DNA of 64,000 nucleotides, from assembly GCF_964340395.1 (NCBI RefSeq), contig NC_135559.1:23356964-23420963 (forward strand). The letters run 5' to 3'. The position numbers were made by a program, and so were the translations under genes. The notes under the pieces were generated by a model. That model ran no database searches, was not told the DNA's origin, and saw only the letters and a program-made list of their open reading frames with translations. The stretch comes from Glandiceps talaboti. Its lineage: Eukaryota; Hemichordata; Enteropneusta; Spengelidae. This document shows, in pieces, positions 36,840 to 49,838 of the stretch (positions are counted from its first letter, which is position 1; every line of letters starts with the position of its first letter).

Positions 36840-38210
36840 AGATGTAAATATTACTATCATACATGTTGTGTATAAGCATCTAAAGTTCTGTAAAATAAAA
36901 TGACCTTATCATATAGCTACAATAGAAGTGCTATTATTTCACCAAATACGGACACTGCCATTTTTATGTGACATACAGAACTATTTTTTTAGGATCATTC
37001 AACTCTCTCATATCTCCTAACTTATACAAATCACCATAAATGGTAGTCGTAATCTCGTGCCAAACTGTGACGTCATCAACAACTAACGATGAACCCTGAT
37101 AGTAAAGAAATAACTTGTGTTCAAATCGATAGAAGTAGACACATAACAAAATCGTTCTGTATCCATTATGCAAATAATATATTACCACAAAAAGTGAAAA
37201 AATCTAGATTGAATAACAACAAACATTTTAAGTACACCAACATAACGTTCAAAAGATATTTTTTTGAGCTGAACAATTACAAGTTGTTGTCAAAGGAAAG
37301 TTCATTTGTTGTGTTTAAACTCCCATAATGCAACTGTGGAAATGAAGCATTGGGTATAAGTGTGAAATAGTCGTGTATTTTAAACACAGGCACTTGTGAG
37401 TTAATATTCTATTCAAGGATGGTCATAATACACAATAATGACGTTATTAGGTAGTTAGGAACATTCAAAAAACAGATACAACACATGCGGTGGTGTTTTT
37501 TGAATATTCGTCTAACAACGTCATAATTTTGCATAGAATATTAACTCATAAATGCCCAAAGTCAAGAGACTTGCTGCTCCGTATACCACACTGTATAATA
37601 GACTTGATACAGAGTATATTGTAATAGGAGATAAACACAACATGCAGACCGGGTTTCTTTGGAAGAAAGTCGTCTTTAATTTTGATCAAACTACATTATA
37701 CTGATATAGTAGTCTAGCCTAGATTGGTTACTGGTGCTAGGCTCTATTAATACTGACATACAGCAAAGAGAGCTTTACAATATAACAGCTGTTTAATGTA
37801 TCAAATCATAATTCAAGAAAACGCTGTCGGTATATAATGATATCGCTTCAGTAGAAATGTGTATATTTTAGAGATAAACAATGAAAGAGCTTAACAATTC
37901 GAACTTGGTGAGAAAGTTACGTATTATTCGAATGACTTCTTAAATCAAAATATTTTGTGGATTACGTTTCAGTTTAGTGGTTAATATTCTGTTTACTTGA
38001 TACAACGTCTGTAATAGCATAGACTATACTTCAACGTTGTTTCGTTGTATTCTCGATACATTAGGATCCTCCGATACACAACTTGGACTTAAATCCATCC
38101 ACCCAGTTCACTATTTAACAATTAATGATCCAACAACCATGTTGTCATTGTCGCCATGTAACCCGTTGTATCTTCGTCCGATTAATCTGCAGGGTTTGAA
38201 GTCGTCGACG
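36840..38210. other. Intergenic with one foldback element
   Basis: At 37389-37557 a roughly 170-bp inverted repeat is seen. Its arms contain 'gagttaatattctat' outside and 'acattcaaaaaaca' inside, meeting near 37480, a probable MITE. No gene is supported. Confidence 0.45.
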
Positions 38211-38660
38211 TTAAAATTTACATTCCCTATACACATGATAAACGTTGCTGATGTCGGGTGTTGACTCGTTTCTTCGGCCTAATTCAGCGGCATAACGTTC
38301 ACCAAGTCCCAATAGAACACACGTTGTAGTGACGAGTAAACACCCAACAACAATGAGACTAATTCCAGCAATGTATTCACTTGTCATTGGCGATAATTTC
38401 TTATCATTCTTCGAAAATCCAATCATAAAAACCGTGATTCCCACCACAAATAAAGTAAGTCCGAGGAATAACAGGTAAAACATGACTGATTTTGGCTTCC
38501 ATTTATCCAACACATTCATTTTACGAGATTGATTCTTCCCTCGTGCATTGTTACTTTTCTTGTTCATTTGTGATGGTAAAGTTTCAACATTGGGTTTGGC
38601 CCTGTCATCATTGCTTTGCTCAAATAGTTCATGAACTTGAGCCCAAGTAGCGGTTGCCAT
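38211..38660 (-). CDS. Uncharacterised 149-aa protein with two membrane segments
   Basis: The start chosen is the first ATG (38660), in a strong Kozak context (ACCATGG). The frame then runs to TAA at 38211. The N-terminal 55 residues are polar and Lys/Asn-rich (MATATWAQVHELFEQS; later KNQSRKMN). Hydrophobic segments lie at about residues 59-83 (from SVMFYLLFLG) and about 95-119 (YIAGISLIVVGCLLVTT). A short loop with KNDKKL separates them, and the tail is charged and ends RECKF. The topology suggests a two-pass membrane protein with both ends on the same side. The family was not recognised. It could be a whole small gene or the 5' part of one with further exons lost in the AT-rich flank. Confidence 0.65.
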   Translation of the reverse strand: MATATWAQVHELFEQSNDDRAKPNVETLPSQMNKKSNNARGKNQSRKMNVLDKWKPKSVMFYLLFLGLTLFVVGITVFMIGFSKNDKKLSPMTSEYIAGISLIVVGCLLVTTTCVLLGLGERYAAELGRRNESTPDISNVYHVYRECKF

Positions 38661-39040
38661 GGTTGTAAATGAAGTCGTAATAACCCACGTCACACCTGCG
38701 AATCCACATTTGGTGTGAAATATCCAATCCAATCCAAATGAAGGCAGTATATTGTACTCACTATCACTGGAGATCGCATTTATCTGTTTTTAACCTTGGG
38801 ACTCCCTTCCCTTTCCGATGACGTTTTTCCACGATATAAAAATACCGTATCTGTGGGCGACCTTAACCTATGACCTATGACCTAGGCGTGCTATAGGTTT
38901 GATGTCTGTGGTATTTATGTTACTATATCGCCTTCTAAAATATGTAAAACTACTGTAATATTATGGAAATGTCCATCCATCAATAATTAATATTAACTGA
39001 ATAAAGTCCGCGGTGGGCTTTTTTATTCGTCAACTGTTTT

Positions 39041-39071
<31 letters not shown>

Positions 39072-39249
39072 TTTGCAAGTCCACTCCATAAATTACAAAC
39101 TACCCGAGAAAACAGGCCAACTTTCCAGTTACTCATGAAAATACACGATTAGTCCACTTTTGAAAGGAGGTATTAAAGCGGATATCACACATTCAAAACA
39201 GACCATTTGTCTTTAAATTTACTGTAGTTTTTACAATATGTAGCTCAAT

Positions 39250-42200
39250 TTGTTTAGCAGTTCTGATATGTATGATGGCTATATTAAAAGATGGAATAAC
39301 TTTTTTTCCATTTGCAATCATAGACCATTTTTTCACAATCAACAACAAAATGATTTAAAAGCAAAGAAAAAGAGGTGTCACCTAAAAGAATTTGCTTTGC
39401 TGACAATTTTTGTGTGGCTTGCAACGAGAGACACCACAACATAATGAAGCTATTCCAAATACACTTAACGCTATCACACTCAATAAAAAGGTGTATTAAA
39501 GTTTCTTCTGATTGTCCACAAAAAAGTGCAAAGACTACTTTGTGTTCTACTAGGATTCATACTGTACAGTCTTCTGTTTGTATAAATTATATTATGTACT
39601 AATTTCCATTAAAAATCTTGTAGTTTCGAATCCAAAGACACTTTAAAAGGTAACAAAATATATCTCTGACCATTCTTCATCATCAATAGTAAACAATTGT
39701 GAAAAATAAAGTTTACATTTTGGAGGTATAAAATACCTGGATGAAATGTGTTTCCTGATATCTCTGACCTTACAGCTAGGTAAATAACGAAACTTGTTTC
39801 TTGAGAAAAATCCAATTGGTAGTTCAGGCCTAACTAGTAGTGGTTTACATGTTTTCCAGTGTGCTGGAATAGCATCAAGAATACCAATCCACAACATATA
39901 ATGAGTTAGGTTACATCCTAAATCCTTAAGGTCGGCTTGATTTTTAAATTTAGAGTCATTCCCAAATATGTCAGAAATGTCTATGATACCTTTTTATACA
40001 GATAAGCACTAAAAACTGATTTATTGTTGGCGACAATATTGACATTATTCCAAATTACCTGCTCAGCTGGGGAGGTGGAGGAAAAGGGGTGAATCTCTTG
40101 CCAACACATTAAAATACTTCTATAGAAATTTGGGAGCCAATCTGGCAAAAGTTTCACATTGTAATTGCATTTAAAAATAAAATCATTTCAAAATTTTTTC
40201 GTGAAAAGGAAAAGAAGAGCTTCCATGAGTGATTTACTGATTCAGATAAAAAACGCTTGATCCATGAAATTCTGTATGCCTTGTAGAGTGAAAAGATGTC
40301 CAACATACCTGGATACCGCCTTTCTTGTTATCCCCGATCAGAGTATTCCTACTAACCTTATCGGAACGATTCCATAAAATTCTATGAATACCACCATTAA
40401 TTAACTTTAAATCACTACTTCTAACATCAATCAAATTAAAAATATAAAAAATTAGGGACGATAAGAGTTTTGATTTGGATTTTGCCGATCAATGTAAGGC
40501 CCCTAGTTATCCATACACTGACCAATGTAAGGCCCCTAGTTATCCATACACTGACCAATGTAAGGCCCCTAGTTATCCACACACTGACCAATGTAAGGCC
40601 CCTAGTTATCCATACACTGATCAATGTAAGGCCCCTAGTTATCCATACACTGACCAATGTAAGGCCCCTAGTTATCCATACACTGACCAATGTAAGGCCC
40701 CTAGTTATCCATACACTGATCAATGTAAGGCCCCTAGTTATCCATACACTGACCAATGTAAGGCCCCTAGTTATCCATACACTGACCAATGTAAGGCCCC
40801 TAGTTATCCATACACTGACCAATGTAAGGCCCCTAGTTATCCATACACTGACCAATGTAAGGCCCCTAGTTATCCATACACTGACCAATGTAAGGCCCCC
40901 CAGTTATCCATACATTGACCAATATAAGGCCCCTAGTTATCCATACACTGACCAATGTAAGGCCCCTAGTTATCCATACACTGATCAATGTAAGGCCCCT
41001 AGTTATCCATACACTGATCAATGTAAGGCCCCTAGTTATCCATACACTGACCAATGTAAGGCCCCTAGTTATCCATACACTGACCAATGTAAGGCCCCTA
41101 GTTATCCATACACTGACCAATGTAAGGCCCCTAGTTATCCATACACTGACCAATGTAAGGCCCCTAATTATCCATACACTGACCAATGTTTTATCATTAT
41201 GAACCCCAACCACATAGCTTCAGTTTTATCATTATGAACCCCAACCACATAGCTTCAGTTTTATCATTATGAACCCTCAACCCAGATGCAAACTGAAAAT
41301 CTTTCAGAAGAGAGAAGAGATTTGAAGTTGCTTCGTCAGCCAAAAAACAGGTGAGGTCATAAGCAAAGGAAGACTTCTTTACAGTCTCACCTAACACATT
41401 GATACATTGAATGGAGGGACTTTGATTAATACCAAGAAGAAGCACCTCTAAACTAAGAATAAAGAGTGCAGGTGAAAGAGGGTCACCTTGGCGTACACCC
41501 CTTTCAATGTTGAACAGACCAGTACTGACCCCTCGATTTAGAACACAACTAGTGGGGTTGGAGTAAAAGGTACTAACCCAATTAATAATGGAAGGACCAA
41601 AATTAAAAGCATGGAGAGTTATGAACATAAAATCCCATTCTAAGCTATCAAAGTTTTTTTTTTCAAAATTGATGGCCAGGAAGATACCTGGAAGATCAAG
41701 ATATTTTGTATAGTCCATGACCCCCTTAATAACCCTTACACAGTCTCCAATGGAGCGATCTTTAACAAAAGCAGATTGGGTATTATTAATAATATTTGGG
41801 GTAAAATTCTTTCTAAGCGTTTAGAGATGCATTTAGCCCCAATTTTATAGTCAAGATTTAACAAAGTGATTGGTCGCCAGTTCTTTACTTGACGTTTGTC
41901 TTTCCCCTTTTTTCGATAAGAGTACTGACTCCTTGTTTCTGAGAGGGGGTTAGTTGACCCTTAGTATATGCGACAACAAAGGGACCGACCAGGGACCAAA
42001 AGGTCAAATAAAATTCTCTAGTAAGGCCGTCATTACCAGGTGTTTTAGTTTTTGGCATATTTGTCAATGCAGTAAAGGCTTCATCTGATGAAATTTGACC
42101 CTCACAGGAAGACTTACCCAAACTACTAAGCTTTGGTAAATTTGACCCTCACAGGAAGACTTACCCAAATTACTAAGCTTTGGTAAATTGACATTTTGGA

Positions 42201-42900
42201 TCAAGTCCGTATTTGATTGGTAAGCTGGTTGTGACTTGTACAGCTTTGAATAAAATTCCTTCAACTCCTTCATGATGCGATCTTGGTTTATAATAAGGTC
42301 CCCTATTGTTCAAAAGCTGGATAATTTGGGACTTTTTTGAATTAGCTTTCTCTAGGCCAATAAAATATTTAGTGTTCTTTTCCCCAAATTCATACCAATT
42401 TGCCCTTGATCTAAAATGTAACAATGCTTCCCTCAACCTGGTAACACAGCTCACATTAGTGTTCTTGTTTGACCACCTCAATTTCAAGTAAGGTGTTCAT
42501 TGCGTTATTATTTACTAGGCCTTCCAAGCTATTCAATCTAGTTTCCAGAAAATGAATCTTGTCCATTTTCTGCTAAGCTTTGTTTTTCCCGTAAAATATT
42601 GACACTTCTTTGATTTTGTACTTACGATAATCCCAGAGAGAGCAAGCATCCTGAGAGTGGTGCTGATTTATCCAAATGGGGAAGTTTCTATTGAGGAGAT
42701 TTGCAAAATCGTTTTCGTAAACTTCCAATAAGATTTACCCAATATCACCCGGCTATCCCAATCCTAATTCTGACAGCACAGTGATCAGACAGAACTGAAG
42801 ACATAATGTCTGCCACGAATACTATTTGTTGAAGGGAGCCACTTTAATACCAAAAAATAGTCAAGACGACTTGGTTAACTGTTAGGTAACTGACGTTATG
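39250..42900 (-). mobile_element. L1/Tx1-like non-LTR retrotransposon, decayed, interrupted by its own minisatellite
   Basis: Reading right to left on the minus strand: endonuclease end (SRLDYFLV, then LSDHCAV, near 42860-42770); pre-RT region (FRSRANWYEFGEKNTKYF, 42430-42370); RT fingers (KTPGNDGLTREFY, 42040-42000); RT core (SFNTERGVRQGDPLSP-like wording: NIERGVRQGDPLSPALF, 41500-41450; SFAYDLTCFLAD with the catalytic A-D-D changed, near 41380; GLRVHNDKTEAMWLG). After the 33-bp array comes RGLTLIGKIQ, GIHRILWNRSDKVSRNTLIGD, and finally ETLIHLFYECDSVKCIWNSF near 39500. Stops, shifts and the altered active site show it is dead. The N-terminus and ORF1 are missing. Confidence 0.85.
40490..41190. 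repeat. 33-bp minisatellite inside LINE ORF2, about 21 copies
   Basis: The unit is 'aatgtaaggcccctagttat' then 'ccatacactgacc'. On the LINE coding strand it reads SVWITRGLTLI/V. The last unit runs without a break into GKIQIKTLIVPNFLY, the natural continuation of the LINE protein. A 35-bp sequence around 'aaccccaaccacatagcttc' is duplicated at its other edge (41190-41270). Frames are open on both strands because 33 is a multiple of 3. Confidence 0.93.
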
Positions 42901-42959
42901 TTAATACCGTCCAAGTTATCATTGCAGTACATAACAATCATACATAGTGAGGTTTGAAG

Positions 42960-43594
42960 GAAAGAGTCCATCAAAAACGATAAATTGGTAAAATAGTAAA
43001 CAAAACAATACGTAAAAAAAGTCGTACACGGAATGTTAGCTCAACAACACAAAGACTTGCCATAGAAATAAAATTGTCGTCAATCAAATGTTGGTGGTTT
43101 GTTTTTTTCAAATCGATCGTCCGGAAGAAGTAGATGACAGTGCGACTAACGTAGGAATTCAATCTGACCTCTATGAATAAAATTGATACTTTGTGGTCAT
43201 GATCCTAACGAGAAAAACCGACATTTGATGATCGTAAACAGTATACATCAAATAGTGTATATCAGAGTCATATAGATAATAAATTAGAATTGTACGCTTT
43301 ATATCAATTAAGGAGTGTTTATTCAGTAAACTGATCTCTCAACTAGTACTTAATGAGTTTACCATCACTTTATATCGAGACCTGTAAAATGGACAATCAA
43401 ATCTTGTGTCAACTGATAGTTTCGTCAGACAGTATGTGACTATCTCAACAACGTCATCCATTGGAATAGTACACAGGGACATATAGCCAATACGTCCGTT
43501 GAAAGAGTACACGGGGATGGCTTAGCCCACAGGGATATGGAGTCAATACCATCCGTTGAAATAGTACACAGGGACATATAACCAATACCGTCCG
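42960..43594. other. Intergenic, nothing recognised
   Basis: Only a short tandem repeat 'gtacacagggacatat' / 'caataccgtccgtt' (about 43470-43595, roughly 3 diverged copies) precedes the transposon. Confidence 0.4.
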
Positions 43595-43597
43595 TTA

Positions 43598-46012
43598 GGG
43601 ACCGGTCACTTTCTTCGGCCTGGGGGGGGGGGGTGGATTTGTGGGGGGGGGGGGTGGATTTGTGGGGGGGGGGGTCACCCTGTTTTTGAAATTGGCAGTG
43701 GGGGGGGGTCATGCTGTTTTCAAAGTTGTGGATAGGGGGGTCATTGTGCTTTGGATTGTGATGGAAGAAAACAGATCCTTTTTCTACAATGGTATATAGC
43801 CTTGTCTGAAATGTGGTACATGTCAATATTTGTTCTTATCCCTGTTTCTTACATGAATTCTTTAATATTACTTATTAGTTCAAACATAACTATACATATA
43901 CATATACATGTATTACCTAGCTACCACACTAGTTACAGAACATGTCGTGTAAATGCTTGGCTGTTTCACAATCAGTGCTTCACTTATATTGCACTTTGAG
44001 GCAAAAGTGAACTTGAAGGCATGACATTCACAAGCCATTAACGGTCCAAGTGCAACAAACCCGCGGGCTTGCCTGACGAAAACGGGTGTCATAAAAGTTG
44101 TTTGCATCTCTAAAGCTGTTTGTAGTGTTACTTATAATAGCCTAATAAATTGATAACAACTGATATAAGACGGAGATAAGGTTTGCCTCAATTGACCCAC
44201 TCCTTAGAAATGATCTTACGCTGTGAACTACACTGTTTACTTGTGTTATGTAAGAGCCCATCATCACATGTGTAAATATTGGTACTCTTTGATAACAAGT
44301 GGACTTGCTTCTTTAATGGCTTGTCCCAGTAATGGTTTCGTAATGGTAATTTTCATAGATAGTTTATAAAAGAAGTTAATCTAAATTGCTCTACTCGTCA
44401 GTATGAACTTGTCAGAAGGGATTAATACACTTTCTAGTTTGGACACTACATGTTATTGACACTACAAATCACCACATCTCATCAGATTCCAGTTTCTATT
44501 ATACACTAGGTATGACCACCTAAAGTTCTCTAACATACCGGTGACTTTATTATACATGGAATATTAATGCCCCATACCAATATTACGGGCCCATTTTTAT
44601 GTGACATGGGAAACTCATTTAAAACTTACATTTACGTTAGCTATTCGAAGCTTGGAAATATTACCCCAAAGGCTATGAATAACCTAAACATTGCCTTAAT
44701 AGAAGCAAAAAACTGCAGATCTGCCAGGGGGAAACCCCAAGGACTCCCTCACCCCCAGAGGTCACTCATGCATTCAACCAACAGTCAGATGCACCAACAA
44801 CCATTTTACTGTCATAATGGTATTAAACTTTTCTTAAATATTTTCAACCAATTCTAATTTGAGATGATAGTCTTTTAAAGATGTGAAATGTTTGCCAAGG
44901 TAGTCTAAAATTGCCTTAATCTCCAAATCTCCCCTACCAATGATACTATAATTAGATGCGCTGACCTTTACTACATATATAATATGATGCCATTTAACCT
45001 TTCAAGAACATATTTCAATCCTATGTAAGTTATAAAGAATAGTTTCTGATACTTGATGGTGCTGTCTTGTAAAGCATGGATTGAGTTATTGCTTGAAAGG
45101 GTCTGAATAGCCTAAATATCGGCTTTAAGAGTAAAAATCCTCTAGGGCTTCTAGAGGGAGACCCCTTGGACTCCCCACATGAGGTGGACATATCCCAGTC
45201 TCAAGCTCTTCCCCTCTTACTGTCAAGATGCTATCAAAGTATATTTCAAAAGTATTTCAACCCTGTATAGTGGCTTTTTACATGTTGGTGCTGTCTTGTA
45301 AAGCTTGGAAATTATTGTCTGAAAGGATCTGAATAGTCTCAAAATTGACTTTTCAGAATAAAAAAGCTCCAGGGCTTGTAGGGAGAGACCCCTAAGAACC
45401 AACCCCCCATTTGAGGTGTACACATCCCAGTCTCAGCTCTTCCCCTACCTCTTACTGTCAAGATGCTATCAAACTATATTTCAAAAATATTTCAACCCTA
45501 TGTAGTTGCTTTTTACATGTTGGTGCTGTCTTGTAAAGCTTGGAAAGTATTGTCTGAAAGGGTCTGAAAAGTCTCAAAATTGACTTTTCAGAGTAAAAAA
45601 CCTCCAGGGCTTGTAGGGGGAGACCCCCTTGGACCCCCATAAGAGATATACATATTCCCTGCTCAAGCTTTCCCATATCTTCCACTATCAAGATGCTATT
45701 AAACTCCTTTTGGAATATATTTACCCTGTGTAGTCAATAATTATAATTATGATAGTGCTAACCCGGGGTCTTATAAAGTAGTTGCAAGACAGTCATGCAG
45801 TCCACACTGAGTCACGATCAAAAATACCTGTCATGTGAATATTATATATGGAGGGGGGGGGGGGTCATCATGTTTTAGAATTAAGTGATAGGGGGGGGGG
45901 TCAGCCCGTTTTTGGTTTTACAGATGGGGGGGGGGTGTCAGTGACTTTTTGTCGGCCCGATTTAAGAATCCACTGCCCCCCCCCCCCCAGGCTGGAGAAA
46001 CTGACCGGTCCC
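43598..46012 (-). mobile_element. Harbinger-like non-autonomous DNA transposon, copy B (inverted)
   Basis: Same termini as copy A (GGGACCGGTCACTTTCT at the left, GGGACCGGTCAGTTTCT from the right) and TTA direct flanks (43595-43597 and 46013-46015). Its left end matches copy A's right end in reverse complement. The 2.4-kb body contains three diverged tandem blocks with 'gggagacccc' and 'aaaattgacttttcag' (about 45120-45700). It is longer than copy A by these blocks and lacks the long (TATATG)n. No transposase seen. Confidence 0.8.
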
Positions 46013-46273
46013 TTAGAAGGGACACTCGTTGCCTGGACACAAGGAGCTTTAGTAAAATATTGTACTCTGTTGCTTTGTTCTTTATAATATATTGCGAACA
46101 CGAGTGTTGCTGTTATGAATCAATATTAATATTCATAATAAAAACACAGTATAATTGTTGATTTATATATTGTTCAAGGCTTTCGCATACAAACCATATA
46201 GATAAAAGTAAGATTACCAGGACTGTCGTGCACCTATAGCTATTAAAGCGGTCAAGGTTGAGACATGATTGAA

Positions 46274-46277
<4 letters not shown>

Positions 46278-46351
<74 letters not shown>

Positions 46352-46405
46352 TGTCTGTCTGCCTGTCTGTCTGTGTGTGTGTGTGTGTGTGTCTGTGTGT
46401 GTGTG
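46278..46405. repeat. (GT)n/(CTGT)n microsatellite
   Basis: A long GT run with an embedded CTGT block at 46350-46372. Confidence 0.95.
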
Positions 46406-46440
46406 AATTGAGTCTTGCTGTTGATGTCAATATAAATCAT

Positions 46441-46775
46441 CTACTGTATCACGTTTAAGAAAGCCTTGCCGTTGGTGGCAGTATAATTCGTGTACTATTG
46501 CCGTGGTGGCAGTATAATTTGTGTACTGTATCACGTTTAAGAAAGTTTTGCCGTTGGTGGCAGTATAATTCGTGTACTATATCACGTTTAAGAACGCCTT
46601 GCCGTTGGTGGCAGTATAATTTGTGTACTGTATCACGTTTAAGAACGCCTTGCCGTTGGTGGCAGTATAATTCGTGTACTATATCACGTTTAAGAACGCC
46701 TTGCCGTTGGTGGCAGTATAATTTGTGTACTGTATCACGTTTAAGAAAGCCTTGCCGTTGATGGCAGTCTTTAAT
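46441..46775. repeat. 51-bp minisatellite, about 6.5 copies
   Basis: The unit includes 'tatcacgtttaagaa' and 'gccttgccgttggtggcagt' and alternates between 'cgtgtactatatc' and 'tgtgtactgtatc' forms. That gives a two-unit (102-bp) order. Open frames follow from the multiple-of-3 period. Confidence 0.93.
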
Positions 46776-46904
46776 GATCTCATCTATGATATGTAAATTA
46801 GGTGTAAAAATGTGAATTTTGGTCAAAAACATATTTCAAAAGGTACTTGGTCATTGAGACTGAAACTTAGTGAGATGTTTCTAGAAGCGTCATTCAGCAG
46901 ATTT

Positions 46905-47560
46905 TCTTTAAACATTTTCGACACAATTGGCCCTAGCAAATATGACCACGCCCTTAACAACAACCAACTGGCAGTATATTTTGGTCAAATAACAACATCT
47001 TGTAGGCAAGTGAGTAAACATTCAAAAAATGTATGCAAATGTTCCTGGCAACCATGACCACGCCCACAGCAACAGCCAAACAGTGGTGTATTTCACAAAG
47101 GTAACAACATTGATTCTTAGACAAATGACCAAATATTCAAAAATGCAAATATGCCTAGCAACAAGACCACACCCATGACAACAGCCAATTATCACATATA
47201 TTGCAAAGATAACAGGGATTATTAGACAAATGAATAAACATTCAAAAAATGTGTGTAAATGTGCCTAGCAACAAGCCCATGCCCATAGCAACAGTCATGA
47301 TCACGTATATTAATAGCAAAGAAAATATCAGGGATTCATAGACAAGTGAACGAACATTCTAAAATGTATGCAAATATGGTTAGCAACATGACCATGCCCA
47401 TAGCAACAGCAAAATGATCGCATATATTGCAAAGATAACAACAGGGTTGGATAGGCAACTTGATAGTCATTCAGCAAATGAACACCTATACCTAGCATGG
47501 ACTACCATATGGGTAAACATTTTTCAAAAATAGCACCAATGGCATTGTAGCACAAGTGTA
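46905..47560. repeat. Diverged tandem block, about 115-bp unit, about 5 copies
   Basis: Repeated motifs are 'gaccacgcccatagcaacag', 'atatattgcaaagataaca' and 'aaacattcaaaaaatg'. Units have diverged more than in the other arrays, so this is older. It is preceded by a piece of dispersed family A (46770-46900). Confidence 0.8.
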
Positions 47561-47619
47561 TTTGGCTGTTGCTATGGAAATGGTCTTGTTGCTAGGGATA
47601 TTTCACTTTTGGAATCTTT

Positions 47620-48187
47620 ATTAACTTGCCTACCCTTCCCACTTTTCATCCTTCGTGTTGGGTCTATGCTGAAACATTGTTCAGTTATAAATATATATTG
47701 TACTTTTAATAATTAGTGATTGATTTTATCTGTTGATAGTGTAGTCATAGGTTTCAATCTATTAGCTATTTAGTTTGATTTGTCTCAATACCCATGTATA
47801 GTAGTAGTGCTCATTTAATATTCAAGATTGAGGCAAAAGGTAGGTCATACACTTTGAGGCACAGCAGTCATCATGTAATCTTTCATGGCATTACTTGTTC
47901 ACGAGTTTTTAGGCGTATAAATTAAATGTGTCACTGATTTTGGTGTTCATACATTTAAATGCAAATTCATGATATTTTGTTACTGTGTTATGCATACAGC
48001 TACACACGCACACACACGTTCACCAATAGATTACATTTTTTGTAATACACCTTGTGGTATAGAAGATACTGACAAGTCATTATATACAGTTTCAAAACAT
48101 AGACCACTTCAGCTAGTGCAGCTCTACATTCTGTGGATTATAAATCTGTATGATGAGAAAGATAGGACTGAATTCATTCATGGACAA

Positions 48188-48221
<34 letters not shown>

Positions 48222-48770
48222 AATGCAGTAAAAAATTATGAACAAATACAAACACACACTGAATGCAGTAAACAACTATGAACAAATACACACACACAGA
48301 CACACACTGAATGCAGTAAACAGAAACAATTTATTGTAGCTTTCATCTCATCTCTGCTAAAAGATACATGACTCATCATACCATACATATCAAAGATTAT
48401 GTTAGTTGAGCATTTGGATATTATGTGTGACTAGATTAGGGTTACAAGTGATATACAGTGTCAGCTCACTGTCAATACATAGAGATATAACACTTCTTTC
48501 AATTTCACAATGTCTCTAATTGATATACAGTGTCAGCTCACTGTCAATACAATTTCACAATGTCTCTAATTGATTATGTTGCAGTTAAAGAATAAATTTA
48601 CTGTAATATTTGACACATCAAAATGAACCACAACTCACACATCTATCACTTTAGGTAACTTATTTCTGACACTTCGATATGTTTACCATCATATACAAGT
48701 TTGAAACATTAGATAAACCCTTGGCTTTAATAAACACAGTCTATCTATGGTTTGGACTCGGGTGACTAAA
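47620..48770. other. Intergenic with short CA-rich tandem repeats
   Basis: (CA)n and a roughly 50-bp unit containing 'ctgaatgcagtaaa' occur at 48186-48320. A partial duplication of 'gatatacagtgtcagctcac' lies at 48450-48570. No gene supported. Confidence 0.4.
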
Positions 48771-48775
48771 TTATG

Positions 48776-49166
48776 TATGGCTACATTACCTAGTATGTCT
48801 ATTGCAATAAATACAGCCAGAATAGAGTGGATATATGTATATACCTAGTATGTCTATTGCAATAAACACAGCTAGAACAGAGTGGATATATGTATATACC
48901 TAGTATGTCTATTGCAATAAACACAGCTAGAATAGAGTGGATATATGTATATACCTAGTATGTCTATTGCAATAAACACAGCTAGAATAGAGTGGATATA
49001 TGTATATACCTAGTATGTCTATTGCAATAAACACAGCTAGAATAGAGTGGATATATGTATATACCTAGTATGTCTATTGCAATAAACACAGCTAGAATAG
49101 AGTGGATATATGTATATACCTAGTATGTCTATTGCAATAAACACAGCTAGAATAGAGTGGATACAT
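48776..49166. repeat. 55-bp minisatellite, about 7 copies
   Basis: The unit contains 'tatgtctattgcaataaaca' and 'gagtggatatatgtata'. It is very homogeneous except for the first unit. It lies in the flank downstream of PSMD1. Confidence 0.93.
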
Positions 49167-49832
49167 AATGATAATTTAGTCATTATGTTGTCTTTAAGTA
49201 TAATATTAAATTCTAAGACATACTACAGTCTTTGTTGTTGTATACCAGTGATAAATTTTCCCTGTCAAGATATGATTTTAGTGATGTCATGTCTTCTCTA
49301 CTCTTAGGGGGATTTTTTCTTCTGTTTCTCATTACCAGACCAACCCAAATTTTCAGCTCCATCAAATAAAAAAATATTTTTATTTTTTGCTCACCATTAA
49401 TATTTTGCAGAACAGTGTCCTCTCTGGCAAGAAAAAGCAAGTGTCTGGACTGTTGATATCATCTACAGTTATGATGGCGACAATGACACTTGTTCATGAA
49501 CAAAGCATTTCTCTCAAGTTTTTAAGGGGGGTGGGTGATGAGAAGATGCCAATTGTGTAAAGGAATGGGTTTGTTACCAGGAATCCAATAAAAAAGAAGA
49601 TAGAGAGGAGGAAAAGGAGAGGCAGGGAAATATGAAGAAGGTGATTTTTATTTTTTCACTTGTTTTTTTTTTTTAAATCGACTGATTGACCCATAGTTGC
49701 CATGAAAAAGTAATAAGAAACATAAAAAATAGGGTTAGTCTAACAATAAGACTTCTACTTTGAGATTCTCTGGATGTCTACAAAACTTAGATACTGGGGT
49801 CTCCTAACAAGCATGTGGATGACAAATAACAA

Positions 49833-49838
49833 TTTATT
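49833..49838 (-). promoter_or_regulatory. Candidate polyadenylation signal for PSMD1
   Basis: AATAAA on the minus strand about 445 bp beyond the PSMD1 stop at 50281. Other candidates exist further left (near 48330). Confidence 0.35.

Noticed and set aside
40470-41237. 255-codon plus-strand ORF (NVRPLVIHTL repeats)
   Set aside because: Antisense to the LINE and produced by the 33-bp array.
47969-48241. 90-codon ORF with RSPIDYIFCNTP wording as an endonuclease piece
   Set aside because: Faint resemblance only; followed by a CA microsatellite; no second motif.
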